Assembly: GCA_018401695.1 (NCBI GenBank)
Contig: JAGYKD010000001.1
Span: 722,016-786,015 of the forward strand
Direction: 5' to 3'
Source of the DNA: Flavobacteriales bacterium
GTDB taxonomy: Bacteria; Bacteroidota; Bacteroidia; CAIKAF01
DNA length: 64,000 nucleotides
Shown here in pieces: positions 51,381-60,305 of the stretch (position 1 is the stretch's first letter; each line of letters starts with the position of its first letter). Below the pieces are notes generated by a model. It did no database searches. It was not told the origin of the DNA and saw nothing but the letters and a program-made list of their open reading frames with translations. The translations under genes were made by a program, and so were the position numbers.

Positions 51381-54115
51381 GGGGCTGTTGTTCTCACTAT
51401 GCGCTCAATGAGCGCTCGGTCACGGTAGCGTAGTTCAAAAGTATAGACGCCGGCCTCCATCGTGCTCAAATCCAATCGGAGAACATTTAAACCTTTTACT
51501 CCTTCCAGCACATCCTCTTGAACCACGGCTCCTGAAGCGCTGCTTAAACTCCATTCTACGGTTTCGGTTTCAGGCAAAATGATAAACAGCTCGGTGGTGC
51601 CGGTGCTGGGGTTAGGTACCGGAGGCGAAAGCGAAAGCCCTGATCGAATAGGGCTACAAATGCGTCCCCCCTCCTCTGAATATTTTCCGGAAGGTAAATT
51701 GGACCACAATTCATCTAATTGAACACAACAGTAGTTGGGCGATTCTTCCGAAAAGACCTGTGCCGTAAATTCAAAGGGCAATAAGGCGCCGGGAGCCAAA
51801 TTGTCTTCCCAAACCTCGCGGAGCAAGGAGGCGCCCTGAAGACCAAAAGAAATGTCTAAGCCATTGATATTCAAAAACTCAGAAACATTCCGCAATGCAA
51901 AACTCCCGGTATAATAACCTGCACTGTCGCTGCATTCCAAACCTTCCACCAAAATCTCCAAATTGGCCGGTATCACTCGAATCGTTTTGGAAAGGCTGTC
52001 GCTGCATCCAAAAAAGTTCTCTGTTCTTAAACCAACCTCGTATAAACCGGTGTCGCTGAGCAATACAAAAAGGCTGTCGTTGGTGACGGTAAAGCCCGAA
52101 GGGCCATACCAGTCCACGGAAGAGGCTCCGGAGGATTGATTCACTGCTTGGAAAGCAAAAGGAGGAATCCCCAAGTCGCTGTTTAGTTCGATAGCTGATT
52201 CAGGGTTGGGAATTACTTCCAATTCAAAAGCCGCAGTGTCTATGCAATTGTCTGAACTGTTGACTATTAAGGCTATGGACTGGGTACCGGCATTCGAAAA
52301 CACAAAAATGAGACTATCCGCATTGCCCACATTCATGTTGTTTATTAGCCAAGTAGCGATGGCCGCCTGCGTATTCTGATACTGGCTTGCATCTAAAAGG
52401 CCAACAGAAGTTCCTGCACAAATGGAATCCGTTTCTGAAAACACCTGAGCATTAACAGATTTGTTAATAACGATTTGACGCACCGAATCGTCCACGCACC
52501 CATTATTAATTCCTACCTCCAAAGAGACCCAAAAAGTATCGGTTTGCTGAGGAAAAGTAAAGGAAGGGCTCACGTTTTGTGAACTATCTAAGCCATCAAA
52601 GCGCCATCGGTAAGAGGTGGCAAAAAAGCCGCTGGGAATGGAAGAGGTATTTCCAAATTGCACCGGCTGACCTTTGCACAGGCCTTGATTGGTAAAGTTG
52701 GCCACAGGCGGCTCTTTAACCACCACAGGCTTAACAATGGTATCCGAGCACCCTAGACTATTCCGGGCCGCCAACTGCACCAAATAGGTGCCGGCCTGTT
52801 GGTAGGCATGCTTAGGATTCTGGAGGGTATCGGTGTTTCCATCCCCAAAATCGTAGTGCCATTCGGAAATAAAGCCGGCCAAAGGCACACTGGTATTGGT
52901 AAACGAAGTGGTATCGCCCAAGCATACCTCTAGTGAGGCAAAATCAGGCAGCACATGAGAACTCACTTGAATGGGCGTAGAGTTTACCGTACAGTTGCTG
53001 GAACTTAATTGGTAAAAATAAGTGCCGGCTTGGTTTACAATGGCACTGTCGCCAACCACTCCATTGCTCCACGTATAGGATATGCCGGGTTGTGGATTCA
53101 CTACCCGCACCCAAAAAGGACTTTCCTTGCACAGTAAGGTATCGTTGGAAGGCTCCATTAAAGGCGGAGGAATAATACCGTTCACCGTAATGGTGTCGTA
53201 CTGAATTCTTCCAAAGGTCTCTGTCTCGATCCAATAGGTGCCATTTTGGGTAATGGTTATGGAACGGCTGGTATCGCCGGTTGACCATAAATGCCGCCCA
53301 AAACTGTGCCCTCCAACAGGTTCCAATACCAGTGAGGTTAGGCAAGTGTCAATGGTATCTGGACCAATATCTAACATGGGTAAATGAGCTGCCACCAAAG
53401 AATCGGACTTGGCGGCCATGGCAGAATCGCTCAAATAGCCGTCGAAAATCATCATTTCTGCCAAATATCCTTTAAAAATGTATTGGTTGGTGGCCCAAGG
53501 CAAATCTATTCCTCCCATGTGGTTAATTACCGTTGAATGTGGAAAACCACTCCAACTGGGGTTTGGATGCACAGAAACCGGTGCACCGTTTAACCAAAAC
53601 CCATTGTTTCGCATGGCCAAAACAGCCCATCCGGTTACTTCCGAAGTGGATTGCCAATTGGCATAGGGAGGTTGAGACCCCCATCCAAAACCATCGGTAC
53701 CCGGCTGGGTTCCGCCTACCCAAAAACCTCCCGAATAGACCCCATTCACTTCTCCGGCCACGTAAAAGTGCATCGTATTGGCCACTGCCGGAAGATTTAC
53801 CACAGCCAATACCGATGCGGTGTCTATAGTAATCGCAGAAAAATACAAGGGCTGGACAGCGGCGTTACTGATTCCAAAAGCAACAGCAGCGTGGCCGTTG
53901 AGTTGGCCCACCGAAGCCACGTGGTCGGGCGCAATTTGCGGACTCAAGGGAGCCGCCGATTGAGCTGAAGCATCAGCACTCACCCACTGCGTAACTTTAC
54001 CGCTTTGATTGGTCGTTAGGTTTTGGTCTGCATCCCAGTGGACAATCACCGGCTGCTGCGTAAAAGCCGATTGCCCTATCAAAAACGCAATAAAACATAG
54101 TACATATGGGCGCAT
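51377..54115 (-). CDS. large secreted protein: LamG-like, PKD repeats, T9SS type A tail
   Basis: A 912-residue exported protein. The signal peptide (about 1-19) starts at the ATG used here (a start 10 codons upstream is possible). The first 240 residues resemble a LamG/concanavalin-like lectin fold with VVNLPAVANTMHFYVAGE and AEMMIFDGYLSDS. Ig-like and PKD repeats follow, including YDFGDGNTDTLQNP near residue 415. The final part from LSPPVPNPSTGTTELF is a type A T9SS sorting domain. It is probably a large surface adhesin. Its stop overlaps that of the response regulator gene. Confidence 0.85.
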   Translation of the reverse strand: MRPYVLCFIAFLIGQSAFTQQPVIVHWDADQNLTTNQSGKVTQWVSADASAQSAAPLSPQIAPDHVASVGQLNGHAAVAFGISNAAVQPLYFSAITIDTASVLAVVNLPAVANTMHFYVAGEVNGVYSGGFWVGGTQPGTDGFGWGSQPPYANWQSTSEVTGWAVLAMRNNGFWLNGAPVSVHPNPSWSGFPHSTVINHMGGIDLPWATNQYIFKGYLAEMMIFDGYLSDSAMAAKSDSLVAAHLPMLDIGPDTIDTCLTSLVLEPVGGHSFGRHLWSTGDTSRSITITQNGTYWIETETFGRIQYDTITVNGIIPPPLMEPSNDTLLCKESPFWVRVVNPQPGISYTWSNGVVGDSAIVNQAGTYFYQLSSSNCTVNSTPIQVSSHVLPDFASLEVCLGDTTSFTNTSVPLAGFISEWHYDFGDGNTDTLQNPKHAYQQAGTYLVQLAARNSLGCSDTIVKPVVVKEPPVANFTNQGLCKGQPVQFGNTSSIPSGFFATSYRWRFDGLDSSQNVSPSFTFPQQTDTFWVSLEVGINNGCVDDSVRQIVINKSVNAQVFSETDSICAGTSVGLLDASQYQNTQAAIATWLINNMNVGNADSLIFVFSNAGTQSIALIVNSSDNCIDTAAFELEVIPNPESAIELNSDLGIPPFAFQAVNQSSGASSVDWYGPSGFTVTNDSLFVLLSDTGLYEVGLRTENFFGCSDSLSKTIRVIPANLEILVEGLECSDSAGYYTGSFALRNVSEFLNINGLDISFGLQGASLLREVWEDNLAPGALLPFEFTAQVFSEESPNYCCVQLDELWSNLPSGKYSEEGGRICSPIRSGLSLSPPVPNPSTGTTELFIILPETETVEWSLSSASGAVVQEDVLEGVKGLNVLRLDLSTMEAGVYTFELRYRDRALIERIVRTTAP

Positions 54116-54427
54116 ATTCCTTGGGTTAGGTGGCCATTTATTCAATCTACAAAATTACAGCTTATTTCTAAGCTTTCGTAAGGCAATGAGCATTTAATAT
54201 GTCCCACCTTTTATCGTGTATTTGGCTTCCCTTTTTCTCCTTGCTCCATAACCCTCTGACCTTCATTATAGACCCTTTCGTTTCCAAATTTTATAGATAT
54301 TTGCACTCAACCGTATATGCCCAAAGAGGACTTTGGGGCCTCCCATTCGTTTGCTCTAATGTGTTTCGGTGGAAAGCCGCTCGATCTTTATTTTTGGAAT
54401 TCCTTCCTAGATTTTAGGCCAACTGCT
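54116..54427. other. intergenic region with no recognised feature
   Basis: About 310 bases separate the divergent 912-residue protein gene and the glycosyltransferase gene. It is moderately AT-rich. It would contain promoters for both flanking genes, but no convincing -7 box, repeat or small gene was found. A short frame upstream of 54428 in phase with the glycosyltransferase is not supported. Confidence 0.4.
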
Positions 54428-55351
54428 ATGCAACAGACTGCCCATAACCCATTTTTTTCCATTATTGTTCCCGCCTACAACCGAGAAAAGTTTATTCACC
54501 ATACCTTGGAATCTTTGCAAAGCCAATCCTTCGAAGACTGGGAATGTGTGGTTGTAGACGATGGTTCCAAAGACAAAACAGGCGAGGTGGTAAAGGCCTT
54601 GGCCGAAAAAGACCCAAGGATTCGCTACGTGTATCAGGACAATGCCGAACGCTCCGCTGCCCGAAACCACGGTGCCCGAAAGGCCAATGGCTCTTTTTTG
54701 TGTTTTTTGGACAGCGATGACCGATACCTCCAAGACCATCTCAAAAACGTGCACCAAGAAATCCAAGACCAAGGACAACTCGTTGCCTTGTATTTTACCG
54801 GTTATTGCGAGGACCGAAATGGCAAACTTAGCCAAATGGAGGTGGCGCCCTTATCTCAACCCCACACCGAGTACTTCTTAGACCATGCCGTTATTCCTGC
54901 GCGCACTTGTCTCCATCGTAAGATTTTTGAAACCCACCAATTCGACGAGGATATTGTTACTGTAGAAGACCAGTTGCTTTGGATCCGGATTGCAGACAAA
55001 TTCTCCGTGGTTCAGCTACCACAAACCTCGGTAGCCTATGCCGTTCATGACAACAACAGCATCAACCTCAAAAACAATCCCGGCCGCCTTAGGCTGCAAG
55101 GAGTCCAAACCTTTGCCAAACGCTACCCACAACTTTGGCAACAACTCCCCAAAGCCAAACGCCGGTCCATTTTAATCCAAAGTAGGTTCACCATTGCCAA
55201 ATATCATTTAATGAAAGGGAATAAAGGCCCTGCCCTAGGCTACCTTTGCCGCTGCATCCTTACCGAACCCGGACACCCTCAATTTAGGCATTGGTTGCTG
55301 CTGCTTGCACAAACCCTTTTGGGTCAAAAAAATCAATACCAGCAAGCTTAA
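54428..55351 (+). CDS. family 2 glycosyltransferase (GT-A)
   Basis: A 307-residue glycosyltransferase. The N-terminal GT-A domain (about 5-115) has ISIIVPAYN-type FSIIVPAYNREKF, the VVVDDGSKDKT nucleotide-binding motif and the DXD-type LDSDDRYLQ. The C-terminal part is helical. It would add a sugar to a lipid-linked or polysaccharide acceptor; donor and acceptor cannot be deduced. The start is placed at the ATG before the strand; upstream in-frame ATGs lack protein-like sequence. Its stop overlaps the next gene (TAATG). Confidence 0.9.
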   Translation: MQQTAHNPFFSIIVPAYNREKFIHHTLESLQSQSFEDWECVVVDDGSKDKTGEVVKALAEKDPRIRYVYQDNAERSAARNHGARKANGSFLCFLDSDDRYLQDHLKNVHQEIQDQGQLVALYFTGYCEDRNGKLSQMEVAPLSQPHTEYFLDHAVIPARTCLHRKIFETHQFDEDIVTVEDQLLWIRIADKFSVVQLPQTSVAYAVHDNNSINLKNNPGRLRLQGVQTFAKRYPQLWQQLPKAKRRSILIQSRFTIAKYHLMKGNKGPALGYLCRCILTEPGHPQFRHWLLLLAQTLLGQKNQYQQA

Positions 55352-56502
55352 TGCCGAAAATTGTTTTATTATCTACCGAATATCCTCCGGGACCGGGCGG
55401 CATTGGAACCCATGCGCGCGCACTGCTCGAAGGCCTGATTCCCCACCATTGGGAACCTATGTTGGTGGCCAGACAAGAAAATGCTTCTCCGGAAGAAATT
55501 CAGCAATTCAACGCTCATGCGCCCTACCCCGTAGTGCCTCTCAAACATGCCCCTACCTTAAAGGCTTTTATCCGTCAAGCTTTTTCCCTTGCCGGACAAT
55601 GCAAAGCCTTTGGAGCTGACTTAGTTGTTGGTTCCGGCAAACATGCTTCTTGGTATGCTTATTTAATTGCTGCCATTAACCGAAAACCCTACGCACTTAT
55701 TGGACACGGCACCGAATTTGGGCAGTCCGACGGCAAACTCTTCAATCTCTTACATACACGCGCCTACAACCGGGCCGACAGCCTCATTTTTGTTAGCCAT
55801 TTTACCCAAAAAATGGCCGAATCTTTCGGCATTCGCCCCAAACATCCCTGCATTATTCACAACGGTGCCGACCACATGCTTTTTTATCCCGAAACCGAAG
55901 CCAACATTCAGGATTTTCGTAAAAAAAAGGGCCTAGACGCCGCTGACCAACTGTTGCTTACGGTGGGTAATATGTCCCCAAGAAAAGGGCAGGAATGGGT
56001 TATTCGCGCTTTGCCGCATTTAATCCAAAAATTCCCAAAACTGCACTATGCCTGCGTGGGCAACCCTCAGGACCAAGCACGGCTGCAAAGCCTGGCCAAC
56101 GATTTGGGAATGCCTGCCCATGTGCATTTGGTGGGCCGACAAACCACAGAAGAAATACGTATGTGGTACAATGCCGCTACACTCTACACCATCACCAGCG
56201 CTATGGACAAAGGCGACTTCGAAGGCTTTGGGATTTCGGTAATTGAAGCTGCGCTTTGTGGAAAGTGTGCCGTGGTAAGCAACAACAGCGGATTGCTCGA
56301 AGCCATTGTGGAGGGCGAAACCGGGTTGGCTGCTCAAGAGAAAAACCCCGAACACATCGCACAAACCATTGCTCGACTCCTTGAAGATTCAAACCTTCGC
56401 CAACAACTCGAAAACCAAGCCCAACAAAGGGCCCAAGCTCAACTAACCTGGCAAATGGTGCTGGCTAATTACCACCAACTGTTCCAAAAACTCATTCCAT
56501 AG
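55351..56502 (+). CDS. family 4 glycosyltransferase (GT-B)
   Basis: A 383-residue glycosyltransferase with the GT-B fold. The N-terminal TEYPPGPGGIGTHARAL loop is typical of the GT4 acceptor-binding region. The C-terminal half has VGNMSPRKGQEWVIRAL (donor-binding region), and the EX7E motif lies in FEGFGISVIEAALCG. It probably uses a nucleotide sugar in surface polysaccharide assembly. It is translated with the preceding GT2 gene. A gap full of repeats separates it from the exporter genes. Confidence 0.9.
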   Translation: MPKIVLLSTEYPPGPGGIGTHARALLEGLIPHHWEPMLVARQENASPEEIQQFNAHAPYPVVPLKHAPTLKAFIRQAFSLAGQCKAFGADLVVGSGKHASWYAYLIAAINRKPYALIGHGTEFGQSDGKLFNLLHTRAYNRADSLIFVSHFTQKMAESFGIRPKHPCIIHNGADHMLFYPETEANIQDFRKKKGLDAADQLLLTVGNMSPRKGQEWVIRALPHLIQKFPKLHYACVGNPQDQARLQSLANDLGMPAHVHLVGRQTTEEIRMWYNAATLYTITSAMDKGDFEGFGISVIEAALCGKCAVVSNNSGLLEAIVEGETGLAAQEKNPEHIAQTIARLLEDSNLRQQLENQAQQRAQAQLTWQMVLANYHQLFQKLIP

Positions 56503-56512
56503 GGTATAGGGT

Positions 56513-56667
56513 TTGGGCGCCTTATCCGGTGCTTGTTGCAAGTCCTCACCGGGCAAGCACGCCTAGCTAAGGCCTACGTGGGCTTCTCAAGAAATTGAAT
56601 CAGCCTCCGTGGCCTAAGCTAGGCGGCCTGCCCGGTTCCGGGCTTTCCACGCGCCCCGGGGCGCATC
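56513..56667 (+). repeat. dispersed TTGGGCG...GCAAGTCCTC intergenic repeat, copy 2
   Basis: TTTGGGCGCCTTATCCGG, TTGTTGCAAGTCCTCACCGG and GGGCTTTCCACGCGCC then GGGGCGC recur in order, as in copies at 36749-36842 and (inverted) 60142-60300. The interior has the pair CTAGCTAAGGCC / GGCCTAAGCTAG, forming a hairpin. No reading frame of note. Confidence 0.6.
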
Positions 56668-56701
56668 TTCTTCCAAAATCAAATCCATAATTTGGATCTG
56701 G

Positions 56702-56768
56702 AAATCTCTACATAAAAACATTTAATTAATTGATTTTCAGCACTTTTTTAAAAATGAAATCTCTACAT
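56702..56768 (+). repeat. 67-bp composite element, copy B
   Basis: AAATCTCTACAT (56702-56713), 16 bases, TTGATTTTCAG (56730-56740), 16 bases, AAATCTCTACAT (56757-56768). Spacing between the 12-bp repeats is 55 bases, as in copies A and C, while the intervening bases differ. The rest of the gap to 57181 shows nothing recognisable. Confidence 0.8.
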
Positions 56769-57181
56769 CCGGATTTCCTTAGCCCTACCTATATATGCCT
56801 TAAGGTCTATGGCCCCATTTTAGATTTTCCATACCTAAGCAAGCACCACGCAGAGGCCACATGGCCTTTTTGCTCAACAACAGGGCCTTCTAAGCTAGTA
56901 GCTTGCGTGCAGCAAGTACAGAAGCCCAAATGTCCGATTCAAAAAAAACCTTAAATTTCAAGGAAACCAATACCTTTGAGGCGCAACTGGCGCAACAAAT
57001 CGAATATGCCTAAAAAAGGGTGCTTTGTGCTTAAACAGCCCTGCTTTTTGACTTTTGCATACCCAATACCTGCTTAGGTTGGTAAAGCAACTGCAAAAAA
57101 TCGAGGTGAGCTTGTTGCGGCATCGCAGTATTTGTCTTTTGAACCCAAGTCCCAATAGACAAGTGCCTAAAAAAGAATTAA

Positions 57182-58030
57182 ATGAAACAAGAACTCCCCG
57201 TAACACATATACGACCTCAAAAAAGCTGGTTTGAGTTGGGCTGGGGCGATGTGTGGCAATACCGCGACCTGGTAGCCATATTTGTGCGCAGGGACATTGT
57301 AGCCACCTACAAGCAAACGGTGCTTGGACCTTTATGGTATTTTATAAGTCCCATACTCACTACCTTTATTTTTACTTTTGTTTTTGGTAGCGTAGCCAAG
57401 ATTCCCACCAGCAATATTCCAGGACCGGTGTTTTATCTTTCAGGTCTTACTTTGTGGAATTATTTTCAAAGCTGCTTTACCGGAGCCTCCTCTACCTTTA
57501 CCGCCAATGCCGCCTTGTTTGGCAAAGTGTATTTTCCACGGCTGGCTTCACCCCTGGCTCTGGTTATTTCGAATTTGGTGAAATTTGCCATTCAGTTTAG
57601 TATTCTGGTGGCCTTTTCGCTCATTTACCACGCCAAAGGAGCCTTTGTTTGGTCGCCCGGTTTTAAAATGCTTTTGTTGCCCATGTTGGTTGCCTTAATG
57701 GCCTTACTTGGCCTGGGTGCGGGTATTTTCATTTCTTCGCTTACCACCAAATACCGCGACTTGGCCATTTTGGTCTCTTTTGGTACTGGTTTGCTTATGT
57801 ACATCACCCCGGTTATTTATCCTATGGAAGCCCTTCCCATTCAGGGGGCTTGGATTATTGGGTTAAACCCAATTTCGCCTTTGGTAGAGTCGTTTAGGAC
57901 CTGCTTTTTGGGCGTAGGAGATCTATCCTGGGGAGGCTTGGCATACAGCGCCTGCTTTACCCTGGCCCTGTTGGTTATGGGGTCGCTATTGTTTAACCGC
58001 ACCGAGAAGTCCTTTATGGATACCGTTTAA
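57182..58030 (+). CDS. wzm: ABC-2 type permease for polysaccharide export (Wzm-like)
   Basis: A 282-residue inner-membrane permease with about six transmembrane helices. The N-terminal amphipathic region (WQYRDLVAIFVRRDIVATY) and VLGPLWYFISPIL are typical of Wzm/RfbD-type O-antigen or capsule exporters, and VFYLSGLTLWNYF follows in the next helix. It would move undecaprenyl-linked glycan through the membrane with the ATPase encoded 13 bases downstream. The start at 57182 is a clear ATG. Confidence 0.92.
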   Translation: MKQELPVTHIRPQKSWFELGWGDVWQYRDLVAIFVRRDIVATYKQTVLGPLWYFISPILTTFIFTFVFGSVAKIPTSNIPGPVFYLSGLTLWNYFQSCFTGASSTFTANAALFGKVYFPRLASPLALVISNLVKFAIQFSILVAFSLIYHAKGAFVWSPGFKMLLLPMLVALMALLGLGAGIFISSLTTKYRDLAILVSFGTGLLMYITPVIYPMEALPIQGAWIIGLNPISPLVESFRTCFLGVGDLSWGGLAYSACFTLALLVMGSLLFNRTEKSFMDTV

Positions 58031-58043
58031 GGTTCTATAGAAT

Positions 58044-59354
58044 ATGCACATGAAACCAGCCATAGAGGTCAAAGAAGTTTCCAAAATGTACCGCTTGGGG
58101 CAAGTGGGCTCCGCCACGCTAAAAGACGATTTGGTTCGGGGCTGGCACCGTTTAACCAAGGGTAAAGATCCTTTTACTGCCCAAGGACAAGAAAACGACC
58201 GCAGCTCTGCGGCCTTAAACCCCTACGTTTGGGCACTAAAGGACATTAATTTTGAGGTAATGCCCGGTGAGGTGATGGGCATTATCGGAAAAAATGGCGC
58301 CGGAAAAAGCACCTTGCTTAAAATTTTAAGCAGGGTTACGACGCCCTCGGTTGGCGAAGTGGTTTTACGCGGCAGGGTATCCAGCTTACTTGAGGTGGGT
58401 ACGGGTTTTCACCCGGAACTTACCGGCCGCGAAAATATTTACTTAAATGGCGCCATATTAGGTATGCGCCGGGTTGAAATTCAAAAAAAGTTTGATGAAA
58501 TTGTAGCCTTTGCAGGCGTAGAAAAGTACGTAAACACCCCTGTAAAGCGATATAGCTCAGGAATGTATGTTAGGCTCGCCTTTGCTGTGGCCGCCCATTT
58601 GGAGCCCGAAATTCTAATTGTAGATGAAGTATTGGCTGTGGGCGATGCAGAATTTCAAAAAAAATGCCTGGGCAAAATGAAAGCCGTAAGTCAGGAAGAC
58701 GGACGTACCGTACTTTTTGTAAGCCACAACATGACTGCCATTCGGCAGCTTTGCTCCCGTTGCGTAGTGCTCAAAAACGGGACTGTACAAACCGTAGGCG
58801 AACCCAACGCCACCATTAACACCTACCTCACCACCTTCGATAAACACCTGCTTGAAAAAGATTGGGAAGAGCAAAATGCTCCGGGCAACGAAAGCTTAAA
58901 GCTTAGATCAATGACGCTATGCTATGCCGATGGCGAACGCCCCACCACCGGAATGTTTGAAATAACCCGGGACTTGGTACTTAGGGCCAGGTATGAAGTG
59001 AAAGAGCCCATGGGGCCTTTTACCCACGGCCTAAGCCTGTTTAATGAGGAAGAGGTGAACCTGTTCAACTCCCACGATGTAACCAGCAGCCTTAGAAACG
59101 AAGAACGTAAGCCCGCCATATATACCATCGAAGCCGTAATTCCCGGCAACCTGCTTTCCGAAGGAAAGTTTTCTATAAGCCTTACGCTATTTAAGAAAAC
59201 GCCATTCGAAATTTTTGCCCAAGCCGAAAAAGTGATTCAGTTTTCGGTAGTAGACGAAATGACGGGGCGGTCTGCCCGAGGCGACTATGCCCAAGGTTGG
59301 CCCGGAATGGTTCGGCCCTTACTTCAATGGAGCTCCAAAAAAGACAGCCTGTGA
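58044..59354 (+). CDS. wzt: ABC ATPase for polysaccharide export with C-terminal carbohydrate-binding domain (Wzt-like)
   Basis: A 436-residue peripheral ATPase that powers Wzm. The nucleotide-binding domain (about 5-255) contains Walker A GKNGAGKST, signature YSSGMYVRLAFAVA and Walker B ILIVDEVLAVGD. The C-terminal domain (about 280-425) is a beta-sandwich of the Wzt_C type that recognises the glycan terminus, often a methylated or otherwise capped end. Three methyltransferase genes follow, which could supply such a cap. A second ATG is 6 bases in. Confidence 0.92.
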   Translation: MHMKPAIEVKEVSKMYRLGQVGSATLKDDLVRGWHRLTKGKDPFTAQGQENDRSSAALNPYVWALKDINFEVMPGEVMGIIGKNGAGKSTLLKILSRVTTPSVGEVVLRGRVSSLLEVGTGFHPELTGRENIYLNGAILGMRRVEIQKKFDEIVAFAGVEKYVNTPVKRYSSGMYVRLAFAVAAHLEPEILIVDEVLAVGDAEFQKKCLGKMKAVSQEDGRTVLFVSHNMTAIRQLCSRCVVLKNGTVQTVGEPNATINTYLTTFDKHLLEKDWEEQNAPGNESLKLRSMTLCYADGERPTTGMFEITRDLVLRARYEVKEPMGPFTHGLSLFNEEEVNLFNSHDVTSSLRNEERKPAIYTIEAVIPGNLLSEGKFSISLTLFKKTPFEIFAQAEKVIQFSVVDEMTGRSARGDYAQGWPGMVRPLLQWSSKKDSL

Positions 59355-60142
59355 TTAAAGATTTTCTAAAACGCCAATTGGCCAAGCGTGGCTTTGTAAA
59401 ACAACAAGAGCTGGAAGAACGGTTTTTGTTGCTGGACAAAAACCGGCTGACCTATTCGAACGACCTGTTGTTCACCTACCACAACGCCGATTTCTTAACC
59501 GAACCGCGTTTTGCCAAAGCCTATGCCTTGGGTAAGGCCACCGACAACGACTCCTTACTTAAGGATTACGACATTCAGTGGCGTATTCATGTCCTTTGTT
59601 GGGCCGCAACGCATGCCGCCAAACTCGAAGGCGATTTTGTGGACTGCGGAGTCCATACGGGCATTTTTTCAAGAGCGGTAATTGAGTATGTAGATTTTAA
59701 TTCTTTAGGCAAAACCTACTATTTGCTGGACACCTTTGAGGGCTTAAGCCCGGAATACAGCACCGAAGAAGAACTGCGACGCAACAAGCTCATGGGCTAT
59801 GCCGACGAAGACCACGATGCCTTGTATACGCAAGTGGTGGAAACCTTTGCCCCTTTCCACACCAAAATAATTCGCGGGGCCGTGCCGGCTACGTTGCCGG
59901 AAGCAAACCCGGACAAAGTAGCCTATTTGTCCATAGATATGAACTGCGTAGAGCCTGAAAGGGCTGCCTTAGAGTTTTACTGGGACAAACTCGTGCCCGG
60001 AGGCCTCATTGTTTTAGATGATTTTGGCTACGACAACAAGACCAAGGATCAGCAAAGAAACCACGAAGATTTTGCCCGGTCGAAGGGCGTAGAAATACTT
60101 AACTTACCTACCTGTCAAGGATTAATCATAAAACCCGGTTAA
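59327..60142 (+). CDS. TylF/MycF-like O-methyltransferase family protein
   Basis: A 271-residue protein of the macrocin-O-methyltransferase (TylF) family. FVDCGVHTGIFSRAVIEY is the SAM-binding loop. YYLLDTFEGL and a later LSIDMNCVEPERAALEFYW plus GGLIVLDDFGYDN hold the metal-coordinating acidic residues. Members methylate sugar hydroxyls, so capping of a surface glycan fits the neighbouring Wzt C-domain. The start is uncertain: ATG at 59327 overlaps Wzt by 28 bases, whereas GTG at 59351 gives a GTGA overlap typical of coupling. Confidence 0.85.
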   Translation: MELQKRQPVIKDFLKRQLAKRGFVKQQELEERFLLLDKNRLTYSNDLLFTYHNADFLTEPRFAKAYALGKATDNDSLLKDYDIQWRIHVLCWAATHAAKLEGDFVDCGVHTGIFSRAVIEYVDFNSLGKTYYLLDTFEGLSPEYSTEEELRRNKLMGYADEDHDALYTQVVETFAPFHTKIIRGAVPATLPEANPDKVAYLSIDMNCVEPERAALEFYWDKLVPGGLIVLDDFGYDNKTKDQQRNHEDFARSKGVEILNLPTCQGLIIKPG

Positions 60143-60300
60143 CCCGGCGCCCCGATGGCGTGAAAAGCCCGGAAGGACAAAAGGCTGACCGGGCAGCAAG
60201 GCCACCGTGGCGCGCCAGCAAACGCGTGGGCTTGCTTTGCCCGGACGCCTTTTGGACTGAGGACTTGCAACAACAGCGGGAATAGCGCCCCAAAACCAAA
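60142..60300 (-). repeat. dispersed TTGGGCG...GCAAGTCCTC intergenic repeat, copy 3 (inverted)
   Basis: Read on the minus strand, TTTTGGGGCGCTATTCCCGC, TTGTTGCAAGTCCTCAG and GGGCTTTTCACGCC then GGGGCGCC match the order in copies at 36749 and 56513. It fills the 163-base gap between two methyltransferase genes of the polysaccharide operon, interrupting what would otherwise be a tight operon. Confidence 0.6.
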
Positions 60301-60305
60301 AAACT

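Noticed and set aside
56958-57206. Minus-strand frame before the Wzm gene
   Set aside because: It has no recognisable domain and overlaps the Wzm start; I treat the gap as non-coding.
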